From NCBI RefSeq assembly GCF_004001065.1, contig NZ_BIML01000015.1, positions 20,036 to 84,035 on the forward strand: a stretch of DNA of 64,000 nt. Direction: 5' to 3'. How positions within the stretch are numbered: the stretch's first letter is position 1; each line of letters opens with the position of its first letter. This document shows, in pieces, positions 54,370-62,780 of the stretch. The translations under genes were made by a program, and so were the position numbers. The notes under the pieces were generated by a model, which was given only the letters and a program-made list of their open reading frames with translations, was not told where the DNA came from and did not search any database. Origin of the DNA: Paenibacillus xylaniclasticus. GTDB taxonomy: Bacteria > Bacillota > Bacilli > Paenibacillales > Paenibacillaceae.

Positions 54370-55517
54370 AACAACCGCTCCTTAGCAGAGACGATTCCCG
54401 CCGCTTCCAACAGTCGATCCGCTGCACTGCGATATCGGGAAGACGGCAGCAGCCGGCCGCCCTCCCTCTTCCTCCAGCTATCGATATACGGCACTTGCAG
54501 TGCTTGCCCATGTCCAAGCCCGCTTAGAGCACTATGGCTCATGCCGCTTTCTAACGATGCCCTGCGAACGATGATCTGCTTCATCTCTGCCTGCCTGAAC
54601 GGTTCCCCCCACTTATCCCTGCCGTAGATAAGATAACGCTCGGTCTTCCGCGCACAAGTCAACGTTCCGTCATCGACATAAAATAGCCTGCTGCTCCGTT
54701 GAAACAGTGTCATATGCAGATCGCTTATCCCGCTGTCCATATCGATCACGACCACATCATACAGCCCGCTCCCCGCAATAGCATCCACGACCTGCAGCGC
54801 TGTCTGCGGCTGCAGCGATATCCGGTCCTCTACATTCCTGCACGGCTCAAAGTAATCGAACAGCATAACAGAGTCGGTGCGGCACAAGCCTGGCAGCCTC
54901 GACACTGCCTGATCCGGTGCGCTTTGGAGCGTGTATATCAGCTGAGCGAACCCGTCATCCGCGAAGCTCCCCTGTCCGCCGCCTCCGAGCCATATGTCAG
55001 AGGCGTTCCACTTCTCTAGGTTTAAATAGAACGTTCTGCTGCCGGCCGCCGCCGATTGATAAGCGAGATGAATGGCCAGAGTCGTCTTGCCTGCTCCTCC
55101 TGCGGCGGAATAGACTGCTGCGACGGCAGCTCCCATAGGGGCATTGTGAACGAGTCGTCTCCCTGAATGCTCAGCGTAAACGGCATACAGCGCATGAAAA
55201 AGCTCAGGAAGCGGCTGCAGCCGCTTCACCTCCTTGACATCCAACGACTGCGATTCACCAGGCCCATCGCATAACGCTGCGATCGGAACGTCGGGCAACT
55301 CGTCAGCGGCAGCGAGCGCCTCCCGCATGATGGCGTCAGCAGCCACCATATCAACCGGAAACCCGCCCTGCAAATAATGGCGAAGCGCCGCTCCGTTCGT
55401 AAATGCTGTAATCTGCCAGCGCTCGGCGAGCGGCGTATCGCGCACATATTCACTAATACGCCGCACATAACCGCTGTCCGCCGACGCTAGCACGAGTTGA
55501 ATACGATACGTCTCCAT
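54363..55517 (-). CDS. tadZ: TadZ/CpaE-like localisation ATPase
   Basis: First gene of the operon, 384 residues: an N-terminal receiver-like domain without clear phosphoacceptor (about 1-110), then a MinD/ParA-type ATPase with the deviant Walker A YSAAGGAGKTTLAIHLAYQ near residue 140 and VVVIDMDSGISDL. TadZ proteins place the pilus machine in the cell. ATG 55517 is directly behind AGGAGGAAGG; the longer frame is rejected. Confidence 0.85.
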   Translation of the reverse strand: METYRIQLVLASADSGYVRRISEYVRDTPLAERWQITAFTNGAALRHYLQGGFPVDMVAADAIMREALAAADELPDVPIAALCDGPGESQSLDVKEVKRLQPLPELFHALYAVYAEHSGRRLVHNAPMGAAVAAVYSAAGGAGKTTLAIHLAYQSAAAGSRTFYLNLEKWNASDIWLGGGGQGSFADDGFAQLIYTLQSAPDQAVSRLPGLCRTDSVMLFDYFEPCRNVEDRISLQPQTALQVVDAIAGSGLYDVVVIDMDSGISDLHMTLFQRSSRLFYVDDGTLTCARKTERYLIYGRDKWGEPFRQAEMKQIIVRRASLESGMSHSALSGLGHGQALQVPYIDSWRKREGGRLLPSSRYRSAADRLLEAAGIVSAKERLLC

Positions 55518-55558
55518 CCTTCCTCCTATTCCGGTACATGAGCCTTTACACAAGGACA

Positions 55559-55610
55559 CAAAAAAAAGCACCGCCAGACAACGCCTCCTAGGCGTAATCT
55601 GACGGTGCTT
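55559..55610 (-). terminator. Leader terminator (attenuator) of the tad operon
   Basis: On the minus strand, between promoter and tadZ: AAGCACCGTCAGA pairs with TCTGGCGGTGCTT (one G-U), with an inner ACGCC/GGCGT stem and TTTTTTTT after it, a textbook intrinsic terminator. The 5' arm can instead pair upstream as TGACGG-AAGCA-CCGTCA, which would prevent the terminator. Read-through must be conditional for the operon to be expressed. Confidence 0.85.
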
Positions 55611-55643
55611 CCGTCAAGACCGGGTTTAACAAGATTTGATAGT

Positions 55644-55672
55644 AATATATCACGTTTGGTACATTCCGTCAA
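55644..55672 (-). promoter_or_regulatory. Promoter of the tad operon
   Basis: TTGACG (55672-55667), 17-base spacer, TATATT (55649-55644): strong sigma-A match. Transcription would start near 55637 and run through the attenuator before reaching tadZ. Confidence 0.75.
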
Positions 55673-55798
55673 TACTGTTTCCTGAAATCATAAATACAAA
55701 TCAGGTCTTGAGCATAAAGCAAAGGTTTAATTCAACAATATCGGCCTATACTTATATAAATAAGAGACATAGGGAGCTTGGCGAAGGAGGGATAAGCC

Positions 55799-55903
55799 TT
55801 GGAGGAGACAAACTCTTCTTTTACCAAAGGGTGCGTATGGGGGCTGCTGCTTTCAGTGCCATTCTGGGCTGTAATCGTTTACCTCATCGTGCATTTTGTA
55901 TAA
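55799..55903 (+). CDS. Tiny membrane protein, 34 residues
   Basis: Too short for routine gene calling. AAGGAGG lies eight bases before a TTG; the product begins MEETNSSFTKGCVWG and then has a single hydrophobic helix (LLLSVPFWAVIVYLIVHFV). It is followed within a few bases by a hairpin. Good ribosome site, short soluble head plus one helix and a terminator together suggest a real small membrane protein; no family was recognised. It lies divergent from the tad operon. Confidence 0.6.
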   Translation: MEETNSSFTKGCVWGLLLSVPFWAVIVYLIVHFV

Positions 55904-55904
55904 A

Positions 55905-55939
55905 AGAAGCCGCTGCGACAACTAGGCCGCAGCAGCTTC
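55905..55939. terminator. Hairpin between tiny ORF and transaldolase gene
   Basis: GAAGC-CGCTGCG pairs with CGCAGC-AGCTTC; on the minus strand it is followed by TTTTAT, ending the transaldolase transcript and probably also the small gene. Confidence 0.75.
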
Positions 55940-55956
55940 GCTACAATTGCATATTA

Positions 55957-56601
55957 TTACTTGCTCATCTTGCTCCAGTCCGCCAAAAACTTTTCGATCC
56001 CGATATCCGTCAGCGGATGCTTCCACAGTGCTGGCAGCAGTGATCCTGGAATGGTACCGATGTGCGCACCGGCGATTGCCGCTTGCTCCACATGCGCGAT
56101 ATTGCGGATACTTGCTACGATAATTTCCGAAGCTAAGCCGTAGTTCTCAATAACGGTACGGAGCTCGCGAATGAGCTTCATGCCTTCTACTCCGATATCA
56201 TCTAGACGACCGACGAATGGGCTGATGTACGTAGCGCCTGCTTTGGCAGCCATCAAGCCTTGAGCGACGGAGAAAATAAGCGTAACGTTCGTTTTGATCC
56301 CTTTGCTCGTCAGCTCATGGCAAGCGTACAAGCCATCTTCGGTCATCGGCAGCTTAATGACAACGTTGGGAGCCCATTGTGCAATTTCATAAGCTTCCTT
56401 CAGCATATCCTCTGCTTTCGTTCCGATTACTTCTGCACTTACCGGGCCGTCAATGATCGAGCAAATTTCTTGAATGACTGTTTTGAAATCGCGGCCTTCT
56501 TTAGCAATCAGCGACGGGTTCGTTGTTACGCCATCAGCAAGACCGAGCTTTGCAATACGTTTGATTTCTTCAACGTTAGCAGTATCCAGGAAAAATTTCA
56601 T
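55957..56601 (-). CDS. tal: Transaldolase (small TAL/FSA type)
   Basis: Class I aldolase of the pentose phosphate pathway, 214 residues as in Bacillus Ywj[29 protein letters not shown], the Schiff-base Lys in [12 protein letters not shown] (about residue 84) and [11 protein letters not shown] are diagnostic. Fructose-6-phosphate aldolase belongs to the same family and cannot be wholly excluded. Downstream of ndk on the same strand, 70 bases away. Confidence 0.94.
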   Translation of the reverse strand: MKFFLDTANVEEIKRIAKLGLADGVTTNPSLIAKEGRDFKTVIQEICSIIDGPVSAEVIGTKAEDMLKEAYEIAQWAPNVVIKLPMTEDGLYACHELTSKGIKTNVTLIFSVAQGLMAAKAGATYISPFVGRLDDIGVEGMKLIRELRTVIENYGLASEIIVASIRNIAHVEQAAIAGAHIGTIPGSLLPALWKHPLTDIGIEKFLADWSKMSK

Positions 56602-56670
56602 AATAAAGACCTCCCCAATTGTTGTTCCGCCGGCACTCCCGCAGAATGCCGGCAGACGGCTGCATATGGC

Positions 56671-57072
56671 TTATGAGCCGAAGAAATTGTGAATCTCTCG
56701 TTCGGCGCTTTCGCTTGAATCTGATCCATGCACGATGTTACTCGATACGTCCAGCGCATAGTCTGCACGTATCGTGCCGGGAGCCGCCTCTGACGGATTC
56801 GTCCGTCCAATAAGCGCCCGCGCATTTTTGACAGCGTCCTGCCCTTCCCATACCATCGCGAATACGGGACCTGACATTATAAACTCGAGCAGTTCTTCAA
56901 AAAAAGGCTTACCCTTATGCTCAGCATAATGCTTCTCCGCCAGTTCTCGATCGATATGCATCATTCTCGCATTCGTGAGCTTAAGCCCCTTCCTCTCGAA
57001 GCGGGTCATGATAACCCCAATTAAATTGCGCCGCACACCATCTGGCTTCACCATTACGAAAGTACGCTCCAT
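56671..57072 (-). CDS. ndk: Nucleoside diphosphate kinase
   Basis: Transfers phosphate between NTPs and NDPs. [14 protein letters not shown] at the N-terminus, then [22 protein letters not shown] and the phospho-His in [20 protein letters not shown]. From ATG 57072, behind AAGGGG, it has 133 residues, slightly shorter than most (about 148) through a shorter C-terminus. Confidence 0.95.
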   Translation of the reverse strand: MERTFVMVKPDGVRRNLIGVIMTRFERKGLKLTNARMMHIDRELAEKHYAEHKGKPFFEELLEFIMSGPVFAMVWEGQDAVKNARALIGRTNPSEAAPGTIRADYALDVSSNIVHGSDSSESAEREIHNFFGS

Positions 57073-57444
57073 ATTCACACAACCCCTTCAATCAATAATG
57101 AAATGAGAGCATCGTATGCTTATGTAATATGGGATTGAGGGTGAAACCGTACTTGAACGTCCGGAAAATAGAGATCCGCATATGAACGACTTCGGGAGAC
57201 ACCTGCTCAAAGCATGTCGAAATCGTTCAATATTTTCTATTCATTTCCTATACTAGGTCGTTTCATTCAAATTTATAATTAATATGCTGAAGTTCAGCCA
57301 GCTGTCCGCTCATAGCAAATTTGTTCGCTTTTGGTGAAATTAAATATAGCATAATGGCCAAATATCGTGTAATAAACAGATCGAATAACACATCATAAAT
57401 CATTCTATAGGTCATTTTTTAGGTCATTTCCCCTGTAATTGATC
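57073..57444. other. A/T-rich intergenic stretch, no gene seen
   Basis: About 370 bases upstream of ndk. A/T-rich, with a tandem TAGGTCATTT near 57410-57432. Holds the ndk promoter, which I could not define; no open frame with a ribosome site. Confidence 0.4.
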
Positions 57445-57480
57445 CAAGAAAAAGAAGAGTCCCAACGTACACTGGACTCT
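57445..57480 (-). terminator. Terminator of the oligoendopeptidase gene
   Basis: AGAGTCC (57456-57462) pairs with GGACTCT (57474-57480); the minus strand continues TCTTTTTCTT. Confidence 0.75.
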
Positions 57481-57493
57481 CCTATCTATTCAC

Positions 57494-59293
57494 CTATGTC
57501 ATCGCCAAAAATTGTTCCACATCCTCCGACGTCAACGCGACTGCCTCACGCCAAAAATCCGGCTGCTCCAGATCAACGCCCAGATGCTTGCGCGCAAGCT
57601 CCTCGACTGTCATTCGTCCCGTATCCCGCAGCAGTGCAACATATCGATCTGCGAACGCCGGCCCTTCCTTCTGCGCTCTTGCATATATTCCGCTACTGAA
57701 CAAAAAGCCGAACGTGTACGGAAAGTTATAGAACGGCACGTCAGTCAAATAAAAATGGAGCTTCGACGCCCAAAAGCTCGGATGCGCGGCGCCAAGCTGA
57801 CCCGCGAACGCCTCGCGCTGGGCGGCCTCCATAAGCTCAGACAACTCTTCCGGTGTTACGAGCCCTTGTCGACGCTTCTCATAGAAACGGGTCTCAAACA
57901 GAAAACGGGCATGAATGTTCATAAAAAACGCAACCGCACGCTGTATTTTATCCTCAAGCAGCGCCAGCTTCTCATCTGGATCGTCCGCTAAGCTTACCGC
58001 GGCATCCGATACGATCATTTCTGCGAACGTTGACGCTGTCTCAGCCACGTTCATTGCATAGTCCTGAGCAAGCGGCGGCAAATCGTTCATCACATGCTGA
58101 TGATACGCATGCCCCAGCTCATGTGCAAGCGTCGAAACGTTCGACGCCGTACCCGAGTAGGTCATAAATATGCGGGTCTGCTCCGATTTCGGGAAAGAGG
58201 TGCAAAAGCCGCCAGGACGTTTGCCGGCACGGTCCTCCGCCTCAATCCATCCATCTTGGAATGCGACTTCCGCGAACTCAGCCATCTGCGGGCTGAATTG
58301 GCGGAACCGCTCGATGATAAACGCGGCCGCCTCGTCGAACGGCACTATCTTCGTCGCGCTTCCAATCGGAGCTTCGACATCATGCCAATCAAGCTTCGGA
58401 ACACCAAGCAGCTTCGCCTTACGCTCCAAGTAACGGACAAGCTGGGGCTTCCCTTCCTCAACTGCTGCCCACATTGCATTCAGTGTTGCCTCTGTCATTC
58501 GGTTCATTTGCAGCGGCTCCTTAAGCACGTTCGTCCAGCCTCTGCGGCTGTACAGCTTCAGCCTGAACCCGGCGAGCCGGTTCAGCGAATCTGCCGTTAA
58601 CTCGCCAAGCTCTGTCCACTCGCGCTCCCATTGTGCCATAGCTGCCTCCCGCACCGACCGATTGCCGTCCGACAGACGATTATGCATCTGGCCAGCGGAC
58701 AATACGCGCTGTGATCCGTCCGGTTCCGTTACAGTAAATTTGGCGCGGGACACGATCGTGTTGTACAGCTCCCCCCAGCCGTGGTAGCCGTCTACCGCAA
58801 GATCGCCGGCCAGCTCTTCAAGCTCCGGAGCCATCTTCTCCTTCGCTGCCTCACGTCGTTCGGAGAGAGCAAAGGCCGATGGTCCTGCCGGTCCCTCTTC
58901 AAGCCAAGTATTCCATAACGTATCAGATACAGCCGCAATTCGCGCATCGAACTTCGTCAGTGCGCCTAGCATTCGAGCGCCAATTGTTTTCACCCGGTCA
59001 TTCAAGCCATTTGCGGCGGTGTCCTTCATATTCTGCGCCATTAGGCAGGCGACGAACGAATCCGCTTCCCGCAGACGAAGCGTGACAGATTGGATCGCTT
59101 CCGTCCACGCCGTCAATAGCGCTTGCTGATGGAATGGATCGTTCACGCCTTTCGTCTCTGCTTCATCCAGCGAGCGAATCAGCTCCTCGATATCCCGCTC
59201 CATACCGCTAAGCTCTTCTTTGAATGCGTTCGAGCTCGAGCCGCCTGCATAAATCGATTCCAAATCCCAAGTCATCGGATATGTACCGCTCAT
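57494..59293 (-). CDS. M3 family oligoendopeptidase (PepF type)
   Basis: Zinc metallopeptidase of 599 residues that cuts oligopeptides in the cytosol. The zinc motif LAHELGHAYHQH (HExxH) near residue 390 with downstream Glu in NVAETASTFAEM (third ligand) is typical of M3B. KLHFYLTDVPFYNFPYTFGFLFS and the C-terminal RKHLGVDLEQPDFW also match PepF/YjbG-like enzymes. Start ATG is plausible although its ribosome site is weak. Confidence 0.92.
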   Translation of the reverse strand: MSGTYPMTWDLESIYAGGSSSNAFKEELSGMERDIEELIRSLDEAETKGVNDPFHQQALLTAWTEAIQSVTLRLREADSFVACLMAQNMKDTAANGLNDRVKTIGARMLGALTKFDARIAAVSDTLWNTWLEEGPAGPSAFALSERREAAKEKMAPELEELAGDLAVDGYHGWGELYNTIVSRAKFTVTEPDGSQRVLSAGQMHNRLSDGNRSVREAAMAQWEREWTELGELTADSLNRLAGFRLKLYSRRGWTNVLKEPLQMNRMTEATLNAMWAAVEEGKPQLVRYLERKAKLLGVPKLDWHDVEAPIGSATKIVPFDEAAAFIIERFRQFSPQMAEFAEVAFQDGWIEAEDRAGKRPGGFCTSFPKSEQTRIFMTYSGTASNVSTLAHELGHAYHQHVMNDLPPLAQDYAMNVAETASTFAEMIVSDAAVSLADDPDEKLALLEDKIQRAVAFFMNIHARFLFETRFYEKRRQGLVTPEELSELMEAAQREAFAGQLGAAHPSFWASKLHFYLTDVPFYNFPYTFGFLFSSGIYARAQKEGPAFADRYVALLRDTGRMTVEELARKHLGVDLEQPDFWREAVALTSEDVEQFLAMT

Positions 59294-59457
59294 CTAGTGT
59301 CCCGCCTTTCATATTTGCCAATCTTAAAACCGCTTAATGTTTGCGCTATTCCAGCATGCAGTGTATAACTTTATTATATCCGATACAAGAAGTGCGCTGC
59401 ACATCGGTCGTGTAATCTAGAACGATCCGTGCAGACAGATAGAAGGAGGACGTTACT

Positions 59458-59646
59458 ATGCCCCAACCACTTCCCATTTCGGCTGAAACCGCCGTTAAGC
59501 TAGCCGAGCATTTAAAGGTGCCGATTGAGCATCTGATGCATATGCCCCGTCATATTTTGCTGCAAAAAATGGCCGAGCTGGCTCAATCCGCTCCTCCAGC
59601 CGGTGAAGCAGCGAAACCAGACGGCTCGGAACCTGAATCAACATGA
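59458..59646 (+). CDS. yycC: YycC family small protein
   Basis: A 62-residue protein with the YycC core LPISAETAVKLAEHLKVPIEHLMHMPRHILLQKMAEL nearly complete, followed by a short acidic tail. Function unknown in Bacillus. AAGGAGG is well placed. The following small gene overlaps its stop as ATGA. Confidence 0.85.
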   Translation: MPQPLPISAETAVKLAEHLKVPIEHLMHMPRHILLQKMAELAQSAPPAGEAAKPDGSEPEST

Positions 59647-59873
59647 TTCCGTTCGAACGAGCTTGGACATACGACATCGTCAGGGGCGATATGTACGTGT
59701 CGGAATGTCCCTTCTGTCATGCAGCTAACGTCTTAATCCCGCTGAAGCCGTCCGAGCTTCCCGACATCCAAAGCGGCAAGAAAAAGCTGCTCGTATTCCC
59801 ATGCTGCCACGGTAAAGTGACAGTGATCGACGCGGACGCAGACTATTTGCTAACCGATACGAAGCTGAGATAA
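59643..59873 (+). CDS. Small zinc-ribbon-like hypothetical protein
   Basis: A 76-residue protein with a CPFCHAANVLIP knuckle near residue 22 and a FPCCHGKV second half near residue 53, a possible zinc site with two cysteine pairs. ATG overlaps the yycC stop, so the two are translated together. No family name is offered. Confidence 0.7.
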   Translation: MIPFERAWTYDIVRGDMYVSECPFCHAANVLIPLKPSELPDIQSGKKKLLVFPCCHGKVTVIDADADYLLTDTKLR

Positions 59874-59885
59874 CGGTTCGCACAC

Positions 59886-59940
59886 AAAGAAACTCTTGGC
59901 CAAAGCCGTCTACATGACTGCTCGATCCAAGAGTTTCTTT
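59886..59940. terminator. Bidirectional terminator
   Basis: AAAGAAACTCTTGG pairs perfectly with CCAAGAGTTTCTTT, giving T runs on either strand for the convergent genes. Confidence 0.85.
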
Positions 59941-59951
59941 ATCTTATCCGC

Positions 59952-60635
59952 TTAAGCTGTTTCATTCGCGATTGCAGCGCCGTTCTCCGAACGGATAGCC
60001 TGCCACTGCTCTCGGCAAGCCTTTATCATCGCCGCATCTATGATCCGCTTGTCGTTCACAACGCGCGAGAACCAGCGGACCGCCTCGTTTGGACGTCCCG
60101 TCCGCCGGTGCAGCTCTCCGATCAAGTACATCAATCGGGCGTCATTAAGCTCAGAGCCTTCCGTCTCATACACTTGAATATATGCATCCAAAGCATGACG
60201 GAGAAAACGCTGCTCCTGCTCCACGTTCTGTGTCTCGCGGTAAAGCCATGCAATATGATGAAGCAGGGAAGCCATAACGCGAATCGACTCATCGACGATT
60301 TGGGCACATAACAGCGCAAGCTTGTATGTCTCAAGCGCTTGTACGCTATTCCGTTCTCCGCAGTAGCTGCGACCATTCCAACGCTTGCCCAGCTTCTCCC
60401 AATAATCAGCGCGCTGACGCTCCGTCAAATGCGGCTTACTGTGCTCCGTGAACGCATATCCGCACTCAGGGCATACACGAACGACGTAATATTCCGGGTT
60501 AATCCCGTCCTTGAAATATCCACAAAAATCGGTGTCTGTCTTCACCCGACGTTTAAAAGTTGATCGAACTCGTGACGTCGTAAACGTCGCTTCGCAGCAT
60601 GTGCAAACTACCTTTGACAAATATAACGGCTCCAT
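59952..60635 (-). CDS. DUF2225 family protein (zinc ribbon plus TPR-like helices)
   Basis: A 227-residue protein. N-terminal region has two CxxC pairs (VVCTCCEATF and RVCPECGYAF), a probable zinc ribbon; the rest is helical with repeat-like pattern (HHIAWLYRETQNVEQEQRFLRHALDAY, YLIGELHRRTGRPNEAVRWFSRVV), like TPR units. Function unknown. Lies 20 bases after the truncated haemoglobin gene and is likely co-transcribed. ATG 60635 is preferred over GTG three codons earlier. Confidence 0.82.
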   Translation of the reverse strand: MEPLYLSKVVCTCCEATFTTSRVRSTFKRRVKTDTDFCGYFKDGINPEYYVVRVCPECGYAFTEHSKPHLTERQRADYWEKLGKRWNGRSYCGERNSVQALETYKLALLCAQIVDESIRVMASLLHHIAWLYRETQNVEQEQRFLRHALDAYIQVYETEGSELNDARLMYLIGELHRRTGRPNEAVRWFSRVVNDKRIIDAAMIKACREQWQAIRSENGAAIANETA

Positions 60636-60655
60636 CGCCTTCACTCTCCTCCTCG

Positions 60656-61039
60656 TTAATCAGCAGGTGTGTTAACGAAATGATGTGCAGGGCCGCTTAA
60701 CCTTTCCAATATGACAGCTCTCAAATCCTCCGGAACGCCAAGCTCCTCCAGCGCTTCACGCATACAACCAAGCCAAGCCTCTGCTCTCTGCGGCGTAATC
60801 GGAAACGGCAAATGTCTCGCTCTCATCATTGGGTGTCCGTATTGGTCCGAATAAAGCTGAGGTCCTCCAAAAAACTGGGTCAGAAACAAAAATTGTTTTT
60901 CCATAACAGGCGTGATATCGGCTGGAAACAACGGCCCAATCAATGGATTCCGCTGCACTTTCGGGTAGAAAGCTTCTACGATCCGCCTAACTCCCACTTC
61001 TCCGCCAATTGCCTCATAAATCGTCATATATGAATTCAT
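60656..61039 (-). CDS. Truncated haemoglobin, group II (YjbI type)
   Basis: A haem protein of 127 residues for O2 or NO handling. YEAIGGEVGVRRIVEAFYPKV at the N-terminus, QFFGGPQLYSDQYGHPMMRARHLPFPI with the proximal His (RARH), then GW-type residue in AWLGCMREAL: the pattern of TrHbO. ATG 61039 is seven bases from AAAGGGAG. First gene of a pair with the DUF2225 gene. Confidence 0.92.
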   Translation of the reverse strand: MNSYMTIYEAIGGEVGVRRIVEAFYPKVQRNPLIGPLFPADITPVMEKQFLFLTQFFGGPQLYSDQYGHPMMRARHLPFPITPQRAEAWLGCMREALEELGVPEDLRAVILERLSGPAHHFVNTPAD

Positions 61040-61208
61040 CGTCATTCTCCCTTTAAAAGTTTAGTTCTTAAGTATCATCTATTTGTGACTATTTATAAAT
61101 AAATTTTCGAAAATAGCATATCGAAGCGCAACTATAGACCTATTATTGAATTAATTTAGGTAACCTTACAGGCACTGTTACCTCGTTCATTAGTCATCTC
61201 TATTATAG

Positions 61209-61246
61209 CGCAAAAAATAAAAAAAGCCCGCAGCAGCTGCGGGCTT
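61209..61246 (-). terminator. Strong terminator after the 31-residue protein gene
   Basis: AAAGCCCGCAGC pairs with GCTGCGGGCTTT and is followed on the minus strand by TTTTTTTATTTTTT. Confidence 0.92.
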
Positions 61247-61263
61247 TAGCAAATGTAATATTT

Positions 61264-61359
61264 CTATCCTTCGTAGTCCTCTTCTCCAGGAGCTAACAAT
61301 GATTCGCGGATGACATATACGAAAGCGCATACAAGAATTCCAGCTATAATACTCATCAT
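61264..61359 (-). CDS. Tiny membrane protein, 31 residues
   Basis: Below the size of usual gene calling. Starts ATG-ATG behind GGAGGGATGCAGG, with a helix IIAGILVCAFVYVI and an acidic tail ending EEDYEG. It has its own promoter (extended -10 TGC-TACAAT upstream) and a very strong terminator, so the whole transcription unit seems dedicated to it. No family recognised. Confidence 0.7.
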   Translation of the reverse strand: MMSIIAGILVCAFVYVIRESLLAPGEEDYEG

Positions 61360-61396
61360 CCTGCATCCCTCCAAACATTCTGGATTACTCTCATTG

Positions 61397-61442
61397 TAGC
61401 ATACCCCGTGCACAATAGCATCATTTTTTGCAAACGTTTTCT
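61397..61442 (-). promoter_or_regulatory. Promoter of the 31-residue gene with cre-like site
   Basis: On the minus strand an extended -10 TGC-TACAAT lies about 40 bases before the ATG. Further upstream TGCAAACGTTTTCT (61429-61442) matches 12 of 14 positions of the cre consensus, so CcpA control of this gene or of ylbJ is possible. Confidence 0.4.
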
Positions 61443-61550
61443 AAGAATTTTTTTACAGGCAGCCGCATATTAATCAGGAAACAAACCGGACAGGCTGCTG
61501 ATTACATTATCATTCTTATCTTCTAATCTATCTGAAGGAGGCTCAATGGC

Positions 61551-62609
61551 ATGATAAGAGCCTGGCTTCGTCCCGATGCCGTCGTCGCATGGGCGACGAT
61601 TGGTTTATGTATATTGCTCGTCCTTTTCCCTGCCGAGGCACTTCAATCATCTTCGCGCGGCCTTGCCGTCTGGTGGGAGGTGCTTTTCCCCGCGCTGTTC
61701 CCCTTCTTCGTCTTATCGGAGATGCTGCTCGGATTCGGCATCGTCCATTTTCTCGGAAAGCTGCTAGACCCACTCATGCGGCCTTTGTTCAACCTTCCAG
61801 GTGCGGGCGGCTTTGTCGTCGCGATGGGATATGTGTCGGGCTACCCGGTTGGCGCCCGGCTTACCTCGCAGCTGCGCGAGCAGCAGCTCGTAACAAGAAT
61901 CGAAGGCGAGCGGCTCGTCGCCTTTACGACGACATCAGACCCGATATTCCTAATCGGTGCCGTGTCGATCGGCTTCTTTCACAATGCCTCGCTGGCGCCG
62001 CTGCTTGCAGCTGCCCATTACGGAAGCGGAATGTTGCTCGGATTTCTTATGCGATTCCATGGACGACGCGATGCTGCTGCAGCTACAAGGATTCGTCCGC
62101 ATCTGCCAAGAAACCGGCTGCAAGAAGCTTTTCATGCGATGCATGCTGCTCGTCTAGCCGACGGGCGACCGTTCGGCCGTCTGCTCCACGATGCAATCCA
62201 TTCGGCGCTTCGGCTGATGATCGTTGTAGGAGGCCTCGTCGTCTTTTTTTCTACGATTATGGAGATGCTTCGGCAATCTGGCGTATTATACAGCTTCTCG
62301 GCCTTACTGCAAAGCATGTTTAGCCTTCTCGGTCTGCCTAAGCCGCTCACCGATGCTGTCGTATTCGGGCTATTCGAGGTTACGCTTGGGTCCCGGGCTG
62401 CCGGCGAAGCTGGCGCAGGGCTTATTCATCAAGCAGCGATTGCAGCTTGGGTGCTCTCTTGGGCTGGTCTATCCGTACATGCCCAGATTGCCAGCATTTT
62501 GAGCCGAACCGATCTGCGCTATGGGCCATTTATCATTTCAAGATTCATTCACGGCATCATGGCTATGCTGCTCGTCTATGTGCTCTGGGGAATGCTTGGT
62601 CCACAATAA
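61551..62609 (+). CDS. ylbJ: Sporulation integral membrane protein YlbJ
   Basis: Polytopic membrane protein of 352 residues of the nucleoside-recognition/Gate family, needed for cortex formation in Bacillus and transcribed by sigma-E. Conserved segments: WWEVLFPALFPFFVLSEMLLGFG, GYVSGYPVGARLTSQL, TTSDPIFLIGAVSIGFF, FGLFEVTLGSRAAG. AAGGAGG is well placed before ATG. Supports a spore-forming host. Confidence 0.93.
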   Translation: MIRAWLRPDAVVAWATIGLCILLVLFPAEALQSSSRGLAVWWEVLFPALFPFFVLSEMLLGFGIVHFLGKLLDPLMRPLFNLPGAGGFVVAMGYVSGYPVGARLTSQLREQQLVTRIEGERLVAFTTTSDPIFLIGAVSIGFFHNASLAPLLAAAHYGSGMLLGFLMRFHGRRDAAAATRIRPHLPRNRLQEAFHAMHAARLADGRPFGRLLHDAIHSALRLMIVVGGLVVFFSTIMEMLRQSGVLYSFSALLQSMFSLLGLPKPLTDAVVFGLFEVTLGSRAAGEAGAGLIHQAAIAAWVLSWAGLSVHAQIASILSRTDLRYGPFIISRFIHGIMAMLLVYVLWGMLGPQ

Positions 62610-62711
62610 TAAAATAGTTCCTCATTACACAATATACAGAAATATTAAGACGGCGCTGCACCAGCATACCAAATCGCCTAGACTTACCGGTTAGAATCGT
62701 GCTGTCTGCCG

Positions 62712-62740
62712 TTGTCATCAACCGCTTTTTTCGATATGAT
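62712..62740 (+). promoter_or_regulatory. Promoter of the NAD kinase gene
   Basis: TTGTCA (62712-62717), a 17-base spacer and TATGAT (62735-62740). It implies a start near 62747, so any coding start before that is excluded. Confidence 0.7.
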
Positions 62741-62780
62741 CTATACAGTTATGCTGATGAGAGCGGAAGGAGCTGCACTG

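Noticed and set aside
55559..55640. c-di-GMP or other known riboswitch in the tad leader
   Set aside because: The leader is too short and lacks the conserved GEMM sequence blocks; only the terminator and the alternative hairpin can be supported.
57410..57432. Tandem TAGGTCATTT copies
   Set aside because: Only two short copies in A/T-rich DNA; no sign of a regulatory array or mobile element.
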